Of a stretch of 64,000 nucleotides of DNA, positions 1 to 14,075 are shown piece after piece. A model generated the notes under the pieces. It did not search any database. It was not told the DNA's origin and was given only the letters and a program-made list of their open reading frames with translations. The DNA is taken from the NCBI GenBank assembly GCA_947579665.1, contig OX388345.1:73027454-73091453 (forward strand), given 5' to 3'. The DNA comes from Sympetrum striolatum (Eukaryota > Arthropoda > Insecta > Odonata > Libellulidae). Position 1 is the first letter of the stretch, and every line of letters starts with the position of its first letter. Position numbers and translations under genes: made by a program.

Positions 1-760
1 GATTAGGTGCCCCGATTCTAAGAAGAAAATTTTGGAAAAACCAGTGGGTTCGCGAGGAAATAGAGACAATGCGAAGCATGGTCAACACGTGTCTCAATGA
101 CTGTGGGAGAGGAAAGGGCGCAAACTGCTTCTGTTTATCCTTCAGATGAGCTCTAGGACACTCAAAAACCCTTGAGAGAAGATAACGGTAAATGCTTGCT
201 CTTTCGTAGCAAAAGGGAACAAGCGGTAATAAACCGAGAAAGCATTTCGATAACATTTTGACATGAAAATATAAACCATTGAAAACAAAGTGATTTGAAG
301 CAGAATTTAGAGGGAAAATACATTGAACGTCAATTTAAAAATAAATAACTAAATTCGCTGTCTTCCCGACAGTGAAACAAATTGAAACATATAAAAGAAT
401 CGAATCCATAATAAATTATTATATCAGTTAGATTTATATACTGATACATCTAGAATTATCATGATGATTTGAAGCCCATGTCTTTGGTTCCGAAAATACG
501 TAATTTGACCATAAGAAAAATTATTCTTATTATTAAATTTCGAATTTCGACTTCTAACAATGATAGCAATAACCTCAAATTTATACAAATACAATAAATA
601 ATGCTCTTTTTATGTTTCGGCATTAACAATTATCGTCAAAGTGTCAGGAATAAAACATATTGTAAGTCATAGAAACGCCTACATTTTTTATTTATCTTGA
701 CGATAAAGATGGATATTTTGATGAAATTTTCAACAAAACCGTCAAATTCTTCCGGTAAAC

Positions 761-921
761 CCTTCCTCTTAGACGGCGTACTAAAATAAACTCGAAGCCC
801 GAGAAAACTCGGGAGCGACGCGATGAAAACGGAAAAAGTATCTTTGCCCGAGATATCTCGGGCGCGTCAGGGAACGCACAGGCGCAACGCCCGAGATATC
901 TCGGGCGCGTCAGGGAAGGGG
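761..921. mobile_element. Small MITE with repeated CCCGAG palindromes
   Basis: The right end reads GTCAGGGAAGGGG followed by TTAA (922-925). The left end reads CCCTTCC after TAAA (757-760), which looks like a mutated TTAA. This is piggyBac-like logic: TTAA target and CCC termini. Inside, the perfect 18-bp palindrome GCCCGAGATATCTCGGGC occurs at 846-863 and 889-906, each followed by GCGTCAGGGAA. A related GCCCGAGAAAACTCGGG lies at 797-813. The superfamily is inferred from the ends only. Confidence 0.5.
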
Positions 922-1059
922 TTAATGAGATTGAACTGGTTAATAACGATAATATTTTACGTTTACTGATATTTATATTTATATATTTTATGTTATGTAT
1001 AGCAAATTAAATAACTAACTACGTAAGAGCTGATATATCGGCCCGCCGCACTAAAAGGG

Positions 1060-1165
1060 TTAAAGACAGAGATGAAATTATAATAAAGAAAGAGTTAGGA
1101 TGGGTAAACCTAGAACAAAGATGTCCCATGAGAAATCTACGTAGCACGTACAATACATTTTCTAG
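1060..1165 (+). repeat. Dispersed repeat shared with 36645-36745
   Basis: The core GGATGGG..A..CTAGAACA.AGATGTC is repeated near 36680-36710 with the same flanking words. Here the repeat ends about 40 bp before a tRNA-Ile copy. At 36.7 kb it is followed by a Helitron-like block and then a tRNA-Ile copy. The nature of the element is unknown. Confidence 0.45.
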
Positions 1166-1206
1166 CAAATATTAAAATGCTCAAACCATCTGGGAATATG
1201 ACAACC

Positions 1207-1280
1207 GGCCCATTAGCTCAGTTGGTTAGAGCGTCGTGCTAATGACGCGAAGGTCGCGGGTTCGATCCCCCCATGGGCCA
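1207..1280 (+). tRNA. tRNA-Ile(AAT) copy 1
   Basis: This is a 74-nt cloverleaf including the discriminator A, with a perfect acceptor stem GGCCCAT/ATGGGCC. The D arm is intact (TAGCTCAGTTGGTTAGAGC, good A box). The anticodon loop is CTAATGA (anticodon AAT, with G37 rather than the A37 of the other copies), and the B box is GGTTCGATCCC. The T stem GCGGG/CCCCC has one mismatch (50-64), shared by the other full copies. A TTTT run follows at 1284-1287. It could be a gene or a retroposed copy. Confidence 0.8.
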
Positions 1281-4200
1281 AATGTTTTGCTCGTCTCGGT
1301 GACCTAGGGAGTTTCCTTCAACATCAGCGTGTTTCCAGTTTCATTAGTAGGTTGAGGAAAGAATTTTTAAATAGTCCTCATTTATACATTGAATGTTGGA
1401 AAGAATATTTTTGAAAAGCGATAAATAGGCAACACTAACGGATTAAAGAAATATGTTTTTATGCATGTGCCTCAAACCTAAAAGCGACTATGGCGGGTGG
1501 ATGTGTTTTTGTAGATGTCTTTCATAATGTGCCATAGGTTTAATGGCAGATGAATATCGATAACTCCTTTTAAGAATAGACCTGGTGATGGCCGTGTTTT
1601 GGCCAAATCCGGCCCTAAAATAAATACTTGGTATGAGTTGCGAAGAACCGTGAAGTTAATTTAGAACAGCTTTTTATATTCGTATAAAAATATGCATAAA
1701 AAAATAATGTCTTGATTATGTTTTTGTTAATCCTTAGACTATTCATTGGTGTATCGCAAACATTTTAAGGATCTGATGATTTCAAATCAATTGAGCCATA
1801 TCCGCAAGATACGTGAGTAGACTTTGTTACGAGAGACAGTTGATGTTAATTTGGAGGGTTTTGGGGATTACATTGGGATGAGAAGCTGGAAATCACGAGA
1901 AAACTTAGGTAAACTCATTGAAGAAACCAATATCGATGAAATTAGTATGGTTTGACATAAACGAAATGGGTGAATTCATAATGATGCGACTGTCAGGGAA
2001 TAGGAGCAGCGACTAATTTATCTTCGGATAGATTATCCTTGATGATAAATAGTGTTTTTCAACTTTAAAACAATAAATTGATGGAATTATAGAATGATTA
2101 TTTGCCTTCATATCGAATATATGAGCAACTGCTAAGCTGATAAACAGATCCTAGCTCTGTTCGTTTCGCCTTCCTCTTAGCACTATTCTAGCATCCGTTC
2201 TTGCATAACATCCTTTATCGGGGCATGTCCTGTCACCATTTATCTCATCCCCTTTAACTTACATGCCGACCTAATGGAAGGAGAACTTGAAATATTGGAG
2301 TTTTAGAGGGGAAAAGAAGTTATGCGATGCACTCCAGTTACTTCAGATCAGAAGCGTCTGAGCTTTCACCGCAGCGGGCCGCATTACGATGTATTGATTG
2401 TTTTTTATAATAAATTGTGCAACTGATTGTAATTTATAATAATTGAATTGTAATTTATAATAAGTCGAGGTATTTATTGTTATTGTGGATTTATTTACTA
2501 ATATGAAAAAATAAATGTATAGTGATCCGCTTGCGGATTCCATTTGTTCCTTTTCAAGCACACAATTTATCAAGCGTTAATAATAAACATTATATAAATC
2601 ATATAAAACATTCTACGTACTGTCACAATCTCAGAAATCGAAAATTATTTTTACTCGGGATTAGTAGAAAAAACTTTTGTTGGACATCCCTGATTTAGAA
2701 GCATTACATTCCGAGCTCCCGGAAGTGTCTCCCATTATGTGTTATTCAAATGAAATAAACAAAATAAAAAAAACAGTAAAAATAACTCAAAAGGACGCTT
2801 GTTTATTTGATGACACCAACGAAAATTTCTCAACGAAAGCTGCTAGACGTAAAGATACATTGATATTATTGTATAGAATAGAATCTATAATTCGTGAAGT
2901 TCAATGAAAGCATTGATCGAAAGTTAAGGTCAACCAACCAATCTTGTTTTTCTTCTGATCAGAAGAGGCGATTTAAACTTTCAACTATCGCAGAGACTCC
3001 TAAAGAAGTAACGAGAAAGGATTTACGCATATAAAATTAACTTCCTTTTAAATTAAAACATTTTCAATAATTCCGAATGGTAAATATGTATCCCTTTCTA
3101 GGAAATCCTTTCTAGTTCATAATTATACAGGCAAAAGCGTTGACTTTAAAATAACTAAACATCGAAAACAAATCTTAAAAATGGAGCGCGCAGGAGAGGA
3201 TGTGGTAGTTAACGATATGGACATCTTGGCGCTTCATCCAATGCGACGGCAGCGCCATATGCAGTATGCGGCTGATGCTCGAAGTTTTACCCCCAACCTG
3301 CTGGAAAATGTCAACCTTATCAGGTGAGCGTGGGTGATCATTTATTTGCTCTGGATTTCGCGATAACATCATCTGAGTAAATGGTGAATGAACTAGAAAT
3401 GGAAACTAAGAATCAACCGCGATATGCCATGACATACGTCATTAGATGACATTGTTTCTTAAGTTGGCAAATGAGTATGTCAGCTTCGAATGTCAAGAAA
3501 CTCCACAGATTTAACAGTGAAGGTCAAGAGCACCTTTAAATACAACAGAACTACTATAGGATGGTATGCTGTTTAGTAGTGATACACTAAACTGTAATGA
3601 TTTCATTTTAAATGCCATAATTGAATGTCATCCCTCTTACCATTATGTAGGAAGCAATGAGTAATGTTATTTTGACTTATTTTCTTTATCAACAGCCAAC
3701 AGCAATTCAGTGTGACCAACAGAAGATATTCAAGAATTAAACGATAGAATTATATGTTCGAGAAACGGGATGGAAAATTATTCCTCTCAATAGACGTACT
3801 GAGTCTGAACATCTGAGTCCTCCATGCAGTATCCAACACAAGAAAAGCTCTAACTTTTTAAATGAAGGATTTATTTAGCTAACATCATGAACAAGGAATT
3901 AATTCTTCTGAACCTGCAAGTCCTATAGTTAGTAGAGGTCATGTTGTCTCATGGCTACAAAATGTTGGAGGTAAAATGATATGTTAGACTTAAACACGAT
4001 TCTAGTCCGAAAACAAATCCATAGCAAAATGACAATGACATACTGAGTTATGCGATACATCTTTTATTCTACGAATATTTTTCTCGAATGAAAAAAGGTG
4101 ATCGTCCTACTGGAAATATAAAGCGACGAATTTTGTGACAGTTGTTTGAGTCTGTCATCAATCACCATAATTCATAATTATCACCTATATTTACGGAGTT

Positions 4201-7200
4201 AAACATTTTTGCTTTATAATTGAAGTTAGGAAACAAATAAAATATTCAAATTGATTTTAATATGTTTTATATTTTCAATGTGATAATTTGCAGAAATTTT
4301 AAAAATCATACACAAATTATTTCCGCTGTTTCCCTTGCTACAGACATGCATTGCTTTGGATATTTATTATCCCAAGATAATTATTGATCGAAAATATTCA
4401 TTTACGTGGTAGTGATGATTCAAGGAAAGAGGATGATCCTTGTTTGGTTCCCAAATTCGTTTATTAATATGAACAGTATTTTTAGAGAATTGATATTTAG
4501 AAGTACAGTTGGAAAATAGGTTATATTAACATCTATATGTTAGGGTCCTGGGAAGCCACCCAGTGCATTTTCAAAGCCGCCAAACCGATTTTCAGGCCAC
4601 CGATAAAAAACTCGAAAGCCGTCTCCTCTACTTTTCCTAAACTCCTTTACGATAATGCTCACTGTCAATGACAGAATGGACAGTATGGTTCAGTCATCCT
4701 CTTACTAAAGGACAGAAATATTACAGTACAGCTTTATACTGATCATTTGTGGTCCGTAATGTTTATTTGAGGAACCTAATTAACATTATCTAAGCCCAGG
4801 GTAATATAAAATTAAAACTAACTATCCATAAAAGTGTTTCATATGTTAGAGAAATCTCACTGACTTTTAAAAAGACTTTTACTTTAATGCCGTGGCATAA
4901 GATATATGAATTCTCTACGTAAATGACAAAAGCACAATGATACCATAGTAAACTTCCCTTAAGCATGCATAAAATGTTTCCCACTAAATTCTGTCTGTTC
5001 CTAATACCACTATGTAATATCCACGCCTAAACAGCGGGAAACCAGAAATAAACCATTTCCTACGCCAGACTTCTTCATTAATTAATTCTCGTTTGGAAAT
5101 TAATGGAGAGAGACCTCCAAGATGGATGAACCATTTTGTGAAAAGACCTATCTAATTTCAACCTTTCAGCTATTTCAAGCATTTCGAGCCAATCGTTTTT
5201 AATTACTTTTTAATTGACCAACTCCTAGCCTACCATAATCCCCGCCCCTTTTAAAAGCATCTCTCCACCTCTGAGGTGACTCAATCTCCCTTTGGTTTCC
5301 GTTCGAAGGAAGCAATCCTCTCGTTCCAACGAAAAACATTCTTGATCGACATCCACATGACCGACACTCCATATTACCGAATACTCGATCGGGCAACACC
5401 GTTTGACCGACAGGTCTTTGAAGATGTAGTAGAGCCTCAAAATTCTACAGCAAGAGACGACAGATTTTATTCATTTCTGATATAAACCTACGAAGGACGA
5501 TGTTACACAGGTTATCCAACAGAACATTTCTATACAGAGTACTGAATTCCAGCATTTTTAAAATATAAACAATTAAATATAAATTCAAGAGACGAAATAT
5601 CCAGGCACAAAAGGCACGTTTATTTCTAAATAAGTTAACATTAGAAAACTCAAGAAGTCTAATTAACAACAACTACCAAAAATAACCGCACAATGAACAC
5701 GTCTATACGTAGTTTTGCGCCCTAACTTCGACAGCTGATTTGTCGCTAGTATATTATTTAATTATCAGAAGCGCTTTACAGTTGTACTACGTAAATCTTT
5801 ATCACAATACCTACAGAATTATTAAAAAATATTCTGTAAATGGATGTACAGGGATGACAACTTTTCTAAAATATTTATTTTCAAAAAAGAAGAGTGGCCC
5901 GTTGATTCTAAAAGGATGGGAAAGTTGAAATATATAATGAAGAAGGTATTTTTGTAGACTATTCCGCAGGAAATTGGACATATTGACCTCTTTTATTTAG
6001 TATACAATTTTATTTTTCGTAAGCATTTATCCTTGAAAAATCCCCTTTGAGAGAATGCAGAGCATTTAACGGTTTATGTGAAGGAACCATGCTTTAAAAA
6101 ATTTGCAGTATCCGCAACATTCACAAAATAAAAATTTCTTCCTTCAGAAAATGACGAATATTATGCAATTTAAACTCCGTTCATTTGGGCCTTGAGGGGT
6201 AAAATTTTCAACGAAAGAATTTATTGCAGAATCGAATAGTGCCCATTAACTGATGCACGTCTTTGCCCGTGTACGTCCCTATCAGGAACGGCACAAGAAA
6301 AATTTCCTTGTATCAGGAACAGGCACCTAAATTTCAAATAATAGCTTTCGGTGATTAACCCGAATTTATTTATTACGTACATGGCTCTAATAATCTCCAT
6401 TAGAGTGCGTATTCTATATTACAGGTACAAACCTATTTTGGCAGTTTTTCGTACTATTTCAATATATTTAATCAGAACATATACCATTTTCAGCAGCAAA
6501 ATCTAATCCGGCGATGCTTTGAAGAGGGACGACAATCACAAGAGAATTCGCAAAGAAACAAGTATTTATTGCAAGGATTGCGATGTAGACTTATGTGCTG
6601 CGTCTAGCTTTAAAAATAATCATACTTTTCTTGAATTTACATTATAATATCTCTTTCTTACTTCAATTAGAAATAAATTATGAAATTTTCTTGTTAATTA
6701 CTCTTAATTTCTAAATATACGTTCTTGAAATACATCATGCCTTGATGCTAAACTACTGTTTTAAGAAACAAAACCTTATTAAAAAGTAACGGATATTCAA
6801 TTCTTGAACTAACAGTAAATGTTTAAAAAACATACTTGACTCAATATTATAATATAACTTATTAACAAAAGTTAATATATACTAATCAAATCGCAGAATA
6901 AAAAACGACAATTTTTGAAAGAAATTTCCTGAATAACTAGACAGTCAAAGGGTTAAACAGTATTTGGAACTTTCCCTAATATATTTAGAAATGCCTATTT
7001 AATCCCGATTAAAGGAAAGAACCACGCCTCAAACATGTTTCATTCATAAAAGTAAGCACTTCAAAATGACCTATGGCTAAATTCTGGAAAAAAGTTAAGG
7101 AATTTAAAAACAGAATAATTTGGCAGCGAAAACTATTAATTGGCAGTAATTTCGCGAAGAAAGATTACTCGAAGTATGCAACCGTAAATAAATTCAAAAC

Positions 7201-7557
7201 TAAAATAATAGAGGTTAATTTGTGTAGTATTTTTCGTGGCCCATTAACAAAAGAAACTATAAAATCTCTCATCCTGGCCAAGTTCCTTGAATTATGTAGG
7301 AAATAACAATTTAGATTAGTTTATACCGCAGATAACTATTTGACAGATATTGCTATTTTTGTTTCATCAGCCTATGTACATATGGCCACAAACATTGTAT
7401 TTGCGGACTAAATTGGGTGTGGATGAAACATGGTCGGTGTAGTGCAGTGTCGCGCAGCCGAGCGTAGGTCAATCGAGATTACACCAATTCATCCTCTGGT
7501 AAACTCGTAAATCCCATTCCTATCTCTCCTCCAATATTCCTCGCAGCATTGACTCAC

Positions 7558-7675
7558 CTGTAGTACTGATACGGCTCCCATTCGCTCTCCTCTGACGTCC
7601 TCTTGTAGATGGCGAAGCTCTCGGGACGAGGGGAATAGAACCACAGCCTCACATACGTTATGTCGAACGCCTTGC
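7558..7675 (-). CDS. LanB2: Laminin gamma chain, second LN-domain exon
   Basis: This 118-bp exon completes a Gly codon (GC) and then encodes [20 protein letters not shown] followed by [18 protein letters not shown]. It ends with two bases (AG) of a Ser or Arg codon. It continues the LN domain directly from the exon at 44747-45056: the join [12 protein letters not shown] and the [13 protein letters not shown] segment are highly typical of laminin gamma chains. The acceptor is CTTCCCCTTCAG/GCAAGG with the exon starting at 7675. The donor is CTACAG/GTGAGTC with the intron starting at 7557. Length and phase agree: 2 + 38 codons + 2. In many gamma chains the next residues are SGSC; that exon is not seen in 1-7557. 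Confidence 0.93.
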
Positions 7676-7999
7676 CTGAAGGGGAAGATTTAGAACAGCA
7701 TGAGAAGTACACTCGATACAAGAAACGTAATACTAACACCTGCATAGAAACGACCCTTATCAGTGAATCCCTAGTAATCGAAAAAGTAATAAATAAATAT
7801 CGACTAGTAGGAACTAGAGCCTATTAGTTCTATTTAGTCAAGCTTATTTTTTATTAGGAAATTTTTAATAAGAAAAAATCCCGTTAAATTTAGAATAAAT
7901 GTGGATAAGATCTAAGATATACATAGAGGAAAATAGTTATAAGAGATAAACATTCACTAGTAATGGGAAAAGCTAAAATATACGTATATTTATACAAAC

Positions 8000-10900
8000 C
8001 TACTCATAGTTCAATGTAAAAGACGTGATATGATATAACAAGAAAATTAATTCATAGTCGATGAAGTAAATCAAAATATACAACCAAATATGTAACGATA
8101 TGAAGGCATCAAGTTTATGAACATGTGGATATAGAATAATACATGAATAAATGCAAATACAATACGTAAAATAAAAATGAATAAAGGAGTTGAATAATTC
8201 CATCTTGATGAAAACTCAATCATCTGAAAATATATGCAAAATATTCCAATCATAAAAGCAGATTAGTACACCTAAAAGTAAGTACACTAACCCTTTCTCT
8301 TTGAGTAAATTAAGTTGATCAATTAACTCATTTTTACAGAGAGAATGATAGCAATAACTTAACCATGAATATTACTTGAGGATGAAACGTAAGCCCTCCA
8401 GATATGAGAAAAAAATCAAGTGAACCAAAGAAAGACGACGTTTTTCATTGTTTTTTGGACAAGAAAAGAAAAAAGTATTATTTCTGCAATTTCACCCCTC
8501 ATTTATCTCTAAATAGTGATGAATTTCATACACGGTTGGGTGGTTGACCTTAGGCATTATATTTCTCTGTACTGCAGCGACAGTAGCATCTGATGACACA
8601 TGGCAACAAATAAGAGCATTATCGGCATGACCCATCTCATCTAACAGGTAGCTGGCCTCTTCGAGCAAGATTATGATGTATCTCTTGTAATCATTTAAGA
8701 CCTCGAGATAATCCACGGGAAGTCGTTAGGCTTAAGAAATGTCGCGTCGGAGAAGACCTTTTCTGCAGCCGTTTGTTTTTACCGACACACGGACGTCTTT
8801 GCAATCACTGAGTTGAATTCTAAATGCAAATGTTGATTGTAAAGTCTTCCACAGGGAATTCAAATATCAAGCGGACTGCAAGTTACCTCCAGACGTAGAT
8901 ATAGCAATTTTACGAAAACAGAATAGTTTTTAAATTAAAAAATCAATTAATAATGAATAAAAGATAATGAATAATGACGATAGAAAAATTAATAATTAAT
9001 ATCGAACAAGTCAAAAACTTTAAAAGATACATAACATCCGAAGAAATACTTTTTATAATCTCAATATTTGAAAAGCTTTCGATTGAATAACAGTTAGCTT
9101 ACATAAACTGTCTGCAAACGCTTCAGAAACAACTTCATCCGTGACATTCAATTACCATGCTCATCTACCATGAAATTCTTTTTTTTTATGAACGCGACAG
9201 TCGTTCCTCCAGTTTGGATGATTCCGTAGAATTCCTTCGCGAGAATTTTAATCAATAGTAATAGCAGAGTTATGCGACTCCTTTGAAACAGACGAAGCGA
9301 TCTCTCTCATCCATCCTAGAGGGATAAGCGGTAAGATATTTTAGTTATGGCCTAATAAATATGTAGTAACTTTGCCTTGAGCAATATCTTGAATTTACAG
9401 AGCGGAAATCTTATTGGGAATTTTTAATGTTACAAGAAGTCTCTCTTAGTCTACAACCAACCAAACTACTATTACCATCCTCGGAAATGCCCAATGGTGA
9501 CCCATCTCAAGGTACTTGAATACCCGTTTGAATGGGATAAATGATATTTTTTCAGCATTTCTATGAAAAAGTAAAAAATATAGAAATATCTACAGGAACA
9601 ATTCATTCGCGAATCTCCTTCAACAGCGAAAAATTACACTACGGGCCAACTGAGAGAAAATAATTTTCTGAAGACCGTTTGATTCTATATATCTTTATTT
9701 CGACTGTACCATATACGGTAGGGTTCCTAACCTTCACGTTTCCCATGTCCCCTTAGGCACAACAGTAACTAGAAAACAGTCAGTTAGATATCAATGAAAC
9801 ATTCGCCATGTACAACGATAACAGCGCATTGGATGGCTATCTTTAATAGGAAATTATATGAAAACGTTATTTTACCAAAGTTATTAAATTAATTTGAAGA
9901 TAACCCGTTCTCCAAAGACGTTTTATGAAGATGATTATGGGCCCTCCCCGCTGCATTAACTGATCGGATATTACCAGAACAATTAGGGAAATAGACGGTA
10001 AGATTAGTCAAATAAAGATTATTAATTTCATTAGAACGATACGAGCCGGTAAGATACTAGGAAAATAGTTGAACTGTACACTCACAAACTGACAAACGCC
10101 AACATGATTACATTTGCAGAGTATCTCCTCCTTCAAACAAACATTGAAGCAAAGGTCTGACTCCATCAACAATAATTTCAATGACAATCGATCTAACAGC
10201 TGAAAATCCCGGATATTCAACAATGCATTACGCCACTCACTCGTCAAGTCAAATAGGGCCCAGGCGGCCATGTTTGAGAATATGGCGCGAACGAAAAAAA
10301 AAACACTAACGACCAGAGTTTGCACCGAGTCCTGAAAAGATTACGGGAGAGGAAATAACTCGTAAAAACAGCTAGTGATACAAGGTAAACGCGCGGAAAA
10401 GCCTCTTATTGATTCTGGTAACAAAAACCACTTTCGTTTATCCGTGGGTTATTTTCGTTGCTGAAGCAAGTTCATGTCCAAACATTGAAACCTGTTAGGA
10501 GTAGATGCGGAAACGCCCAAAAGTGCATATACAATCCTCCGCCCTGAAGACATCTTTTGCATAAACGGGGTTCGGATGAAAAAGCGGCTAAAATGTGAAC
10601 TATGCGTGCAACCGGGAAGTGCCCACGGAGGATGAATTGCTCGAAGTCAGATACGATCGCCAGCGCGTTTAAAAACGAAAACCTTATCCACAGAATCGGA
10701 GATATTTTGGAGGCGTCTCCTTTAGACCATAAAACGGTAATCAAACCAGGTGCGCGCTCTTGCACATCAAAGGAGCCGCTAAATGGGGGAATATGCGCCG
10801 AAGAACGAATTCGAACCTTTTTGCTGTTTCCGAACACGTTTATTCGTACGAATTGTTTTCCAGGACAAAATAAAGCCAAACATTCTGTTTCTTGGGGCTA

Positions 10901-12690
10901 TTGATTAATAATGAGCAGAGAATGCCTTGTTCGAAGTATCACTTTCCACAATGTATACAGTTATGAGGAAACAGTTCATAGCTTACAATACAAGAAGTTG
11001 CACTACCATTCCATTTCTTATGTAGATCGAAATTTAGAGGTTACATTCCGGTACATGTATATTATACGTGCCTTACTTCTTTTTGTATACAAATTCTTTT
11101 TTGGTCTTAAGATATCCATATTTCTTTCAGCAGAATAAAATAATAAAGAATTTCTTTCTTGGTTTTCATATTGAATTCACCATGTGATGAAGTTATTTCA
11201 AACATTAAAGTACCCCTTTTTGTTTCTTTATTACGGACAAACTAGGTTGCAAATATTTCTTTTACCCATTGAAATTAATGTGTTAAATGAAAGAGGAGTT
11301 TAGAGATAGATGCTGAATGTTGCTGTAAAATGATTAAATGAATTTTAAGTTTTTGTATTTTTTTGCTAATAAGAGAGCATAATGATTTTCAGTCTGATAA
11401 AATGATAAAAAGTTTAGAAAATGAACCATATTAACTGTAACTATGAAGTGACTGTAATTGTGGTATTTCTGCTAGGTTAATGTGTGAGAGAGGGTACGTG
11501 GGGAATATTGTATAAATCAAGTCTTGCTGTTGCATTTGTGTGTGATCTGATATTTTTTGTAAATAAAGTGGTGTTATTCCAAAATGTAAATCGGTGGGAG
11601 ACTTAGCATAGTAAAAGATTGTGGAGTGTGCCTGTGTTGTGTTTTAGACAATGGAATGCATCAAATTATAGATAAATAGTAACATGTATACATATAACGC
11701 CGTTCCCTTTTGAAATATGATTCCCACATTCGCTGTACTTTCCCTAGCTTCGCTATCCTCGAGAATACAAACATATTCGTACATATTTTCATATATCCCT
11801 TTCATTCCTTTCTTCTGTCCAGGATCTTATTCACCGCTTTCAACCAGATTTTTCCAGTCGTCCTCTACTTCTTCATAAAAATTCCTATTAATCTATCCTA
11901 ATGTACCGAATTTGTATTGCACTCTAGTTGCGGCATGACCTATCAACATAATTCAGCTATAAGATATTTTGTATAAGAGAAAAATAGCGATGTTATCAAT
12001 CAAAATACAATCGAGGTAACCTTAATTTGGTGGAATTCCGTAATCGGGATCATATTGTATCGATATGATCCCAATCAAAATCCATCTAAATATCCAAGTA
12101 AAATAATATTTTTATCAACTGCAGTCTTTCTTTCCTTCACAATGTTTAAATTAACCATTACCATAAATGGAAACATTTCCGTAAGAATAGTGAACAGAAC
12201 GTAGGTATGGTTTTTCATTCTAGGAGCAGCTATCGGTATATACAGTTTAAACAGACCACTATTACAGAAGTCACTGCTAAAATAAAACATCGCAAAGATA
12301 TTTTAGACAGTTTAATGGAGCATTTGAGGCCTTCCTTACTTCCATAGCCCCTTAAAAAATCAAAATCAGACGGAACGCCAAACTTCTATTAGAATATTTT
12401 AGCGGTTTGTTTGGGAAACAAAGCAAACAAACAGAATCTTAGGCTAATCTTCTGTGCGTTGGTCTCCTCATTATTCTCATATAAACTTCATTTCCTTTCC
12501 TTCGCTCAATTCAGTTACTTCACTTGAGTAATACGGCTTTTATACTACCATACCACATTTATGCATATTAAACGGTTCCCCTCAGAATTACGTAATCAAA
12601 CAATAATACATGCATACATTTTTTGCACACATACAGCATAAATACATACAAATAAGCACTTTGGTCATTCGCACATACATATTTTACCCG
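8000..12690. other. Intron stretch without recognised features
   Basis: Both strands hold only short open frames. Those at 8492-8716 (minus, 74 codons), 10008-10325 (minus, 105 codons) and 10472-10879 (minus, 135 codons) show no family I recognise. The last lies in a CpG-richer patch (about 10560-10880) that is open in several frames, so it is probably a compositional effect. Confidence 0.4.
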
Positions 12691-12699
12691 GATGACCAC

Positions 12700-13060
12700 G
12701 GCAGTCATGTAAACAATCGAGAATGATCCGCGCGCATTATTTGCGCGCGAAAATTTCTTTCGTCACGAGAACCATTACCGCAGAATCTAAATTGCAAATC
12801 GCGCCAACGCTTGAATCGTTCCAACGGTCCAGAAAGAGGAGGAATTTCGTGAAAATCCGATTTCCACGTGAGAGAAAGAGCGGTCGTGCAAAAATTCGCC
12901 CGAAGGGGGAAAGGGAATTTTTTTGCGGATTCTCCAGCAGACGAGAGTAACGGCTCTCCAATAGCTCCAGACTTACGACCACACTCCCCCTTCACGTGCT
13001 CCGACGACTCCACTTCCGCGAACCGTAATGAAGACATCGAGGATAGTAAAAGACGGTCTA
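12700..13060. other. CpG-rich island in the intron, no gene recognised
   Basis: The base composition changes sharply from the AT-rich surroundings to a GC- and CpG-rich patch with open frames on both strands and no protein motif. Similar patches occur at about 10.6, 15.8, 23.0, 25.2, 27.6, 29.7, 31.4, 33.4, 40.3, 42.2, 48.1, 54.3, 55.7 and 57.6 kb. Candidate regulatory DNA; function is inferred only from composition. Confidence 0.35.
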
Positions 13061-13104
13061 CGCAATCATGTGGGAAAACGTCTAAAGAGATTCAATTTTC
13101 AGCT

Positions 13105-14075
13105 AAATCTCTACTAAAAACAACACCATAGAAAAGTCCGACGATTCGATGTTTATCTTAGTATAATCAGCGTAAATCGGATACGTAAATACGTTAGAGG
13201 GCAAATATAACACGTTTTTAATAAAAATTACATTCGAAACGATATTGATTTTCACTAATTTAGCTGCTGCATCACTACTAAGAGTAACGCTATAGAAAAG
13301 TTTGACGATGCAGTTTCGGTATAATTGGAGTGAATAGAACACGTAAATATTTGAAAGGGTAAATATGTTATTTAATTCAAAATAATTTATCAAACGATAT
13401 CGATTTTCATTCATTGTTTTTCTGGATCACTTCTAAAAACAACACCATAAATAAGTTTGATGATTCGATGTGTAACTTTGGTATATATTCGTTATAATCG
13501 ATGTATATGCAATAATTAAAGATTTGAAAGGGTAAATATAATATTTAATTAAAAATACATTAAGAAACGATATTGAATTTCAATCATTTTGCAGGTGAAT
13601 TACTACTAAAAACAATGAATCTGCCCATTTGATATTTATCTTTGATATATACTCAGAAAATCGGTGTAGACACAATGCTTAAATATGTGAAAGGGTAAAC
13701 ATATCATTTAATTAAAAATACTTTATGAAACAGTTTTGATATTCATTCAGTGTGATACAAGGTATCGATAAAAAGAGAAGTGATATTAGAGATTGAAAAG
13801 CAGAAATTGCCAGTTAGTGGAGAAATAAGGAAGGCTGAAAAGGAGGAGGCTTGAAAAGAATATGGAGATGGACTACTACTGATAAGTAAGTATCTTCTGA
13901 TAGTCGAAAATACCAGCAATATTCAGCATGATGGATTCGAATAGCATTCATAAACTCGTGAATGGTTAAATATATTATTAATTTTAAAATGATTTACGAA
14001 ACTATATTGATTTTCTTTGAACTATCAATATTCTTTTTCTTTGAACAATCAGGTACTACTAATAGTAAAGTGAAA
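13105..14075. repeat. Diverged tandem array, about 155-173-bp units
   Basis: The word CTACTAAAAACAACACCATA (variants) starts units at 13111, 13275, 13430 and 13603. Each unit later carries GAAAGGGTAAATAT, TTTAATT.AAAATA and AAACGATATTGATTTTCA. About 200 bp of different sequence (13763-13950) separates a fifth, partial unit near 13955-14075. Array type unknown. Confidence 0.75.

Larger units (their letters stand above)
1..7557 (-). other. Next laminin intron (partial), mostly featureless
   Basis: This is downstream of the donor at 7557 on the minus strand. No LN continuation (Ser-X-Ser-Cys, the TGGNVAFSTLEGRP-type block) or LE-repeat exon is visible, so the intron is at least 7.5 kb. Recognisable contents are a MITE at about 761-921, a repeat shared with 36.7 kb at 1060-1165, and a tRNA-Ile copy at 1207-1280. 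I see nothing assignable in 1-760 or 1290-7550, which are AT-rich with only short chance frames. Confidence 0.6.

Noticed and set aside
6930..6965. piggyBac-type end CAAAGGGTTAA
   Set aside because: A single terminus-like word with no matching left end within a few kb.
8492..8716. 74-codon minus-strand frame as a transposase or LINE fragment
   Set aside because: I could not match it to any transposon protein pattern; left unassigned.
10472..10904. Overlapping frames of 135 (minus) and 100 (plus) codons
   Set aside because: Both strands are open over the same CpG-rich patch and neither product has a family signature.
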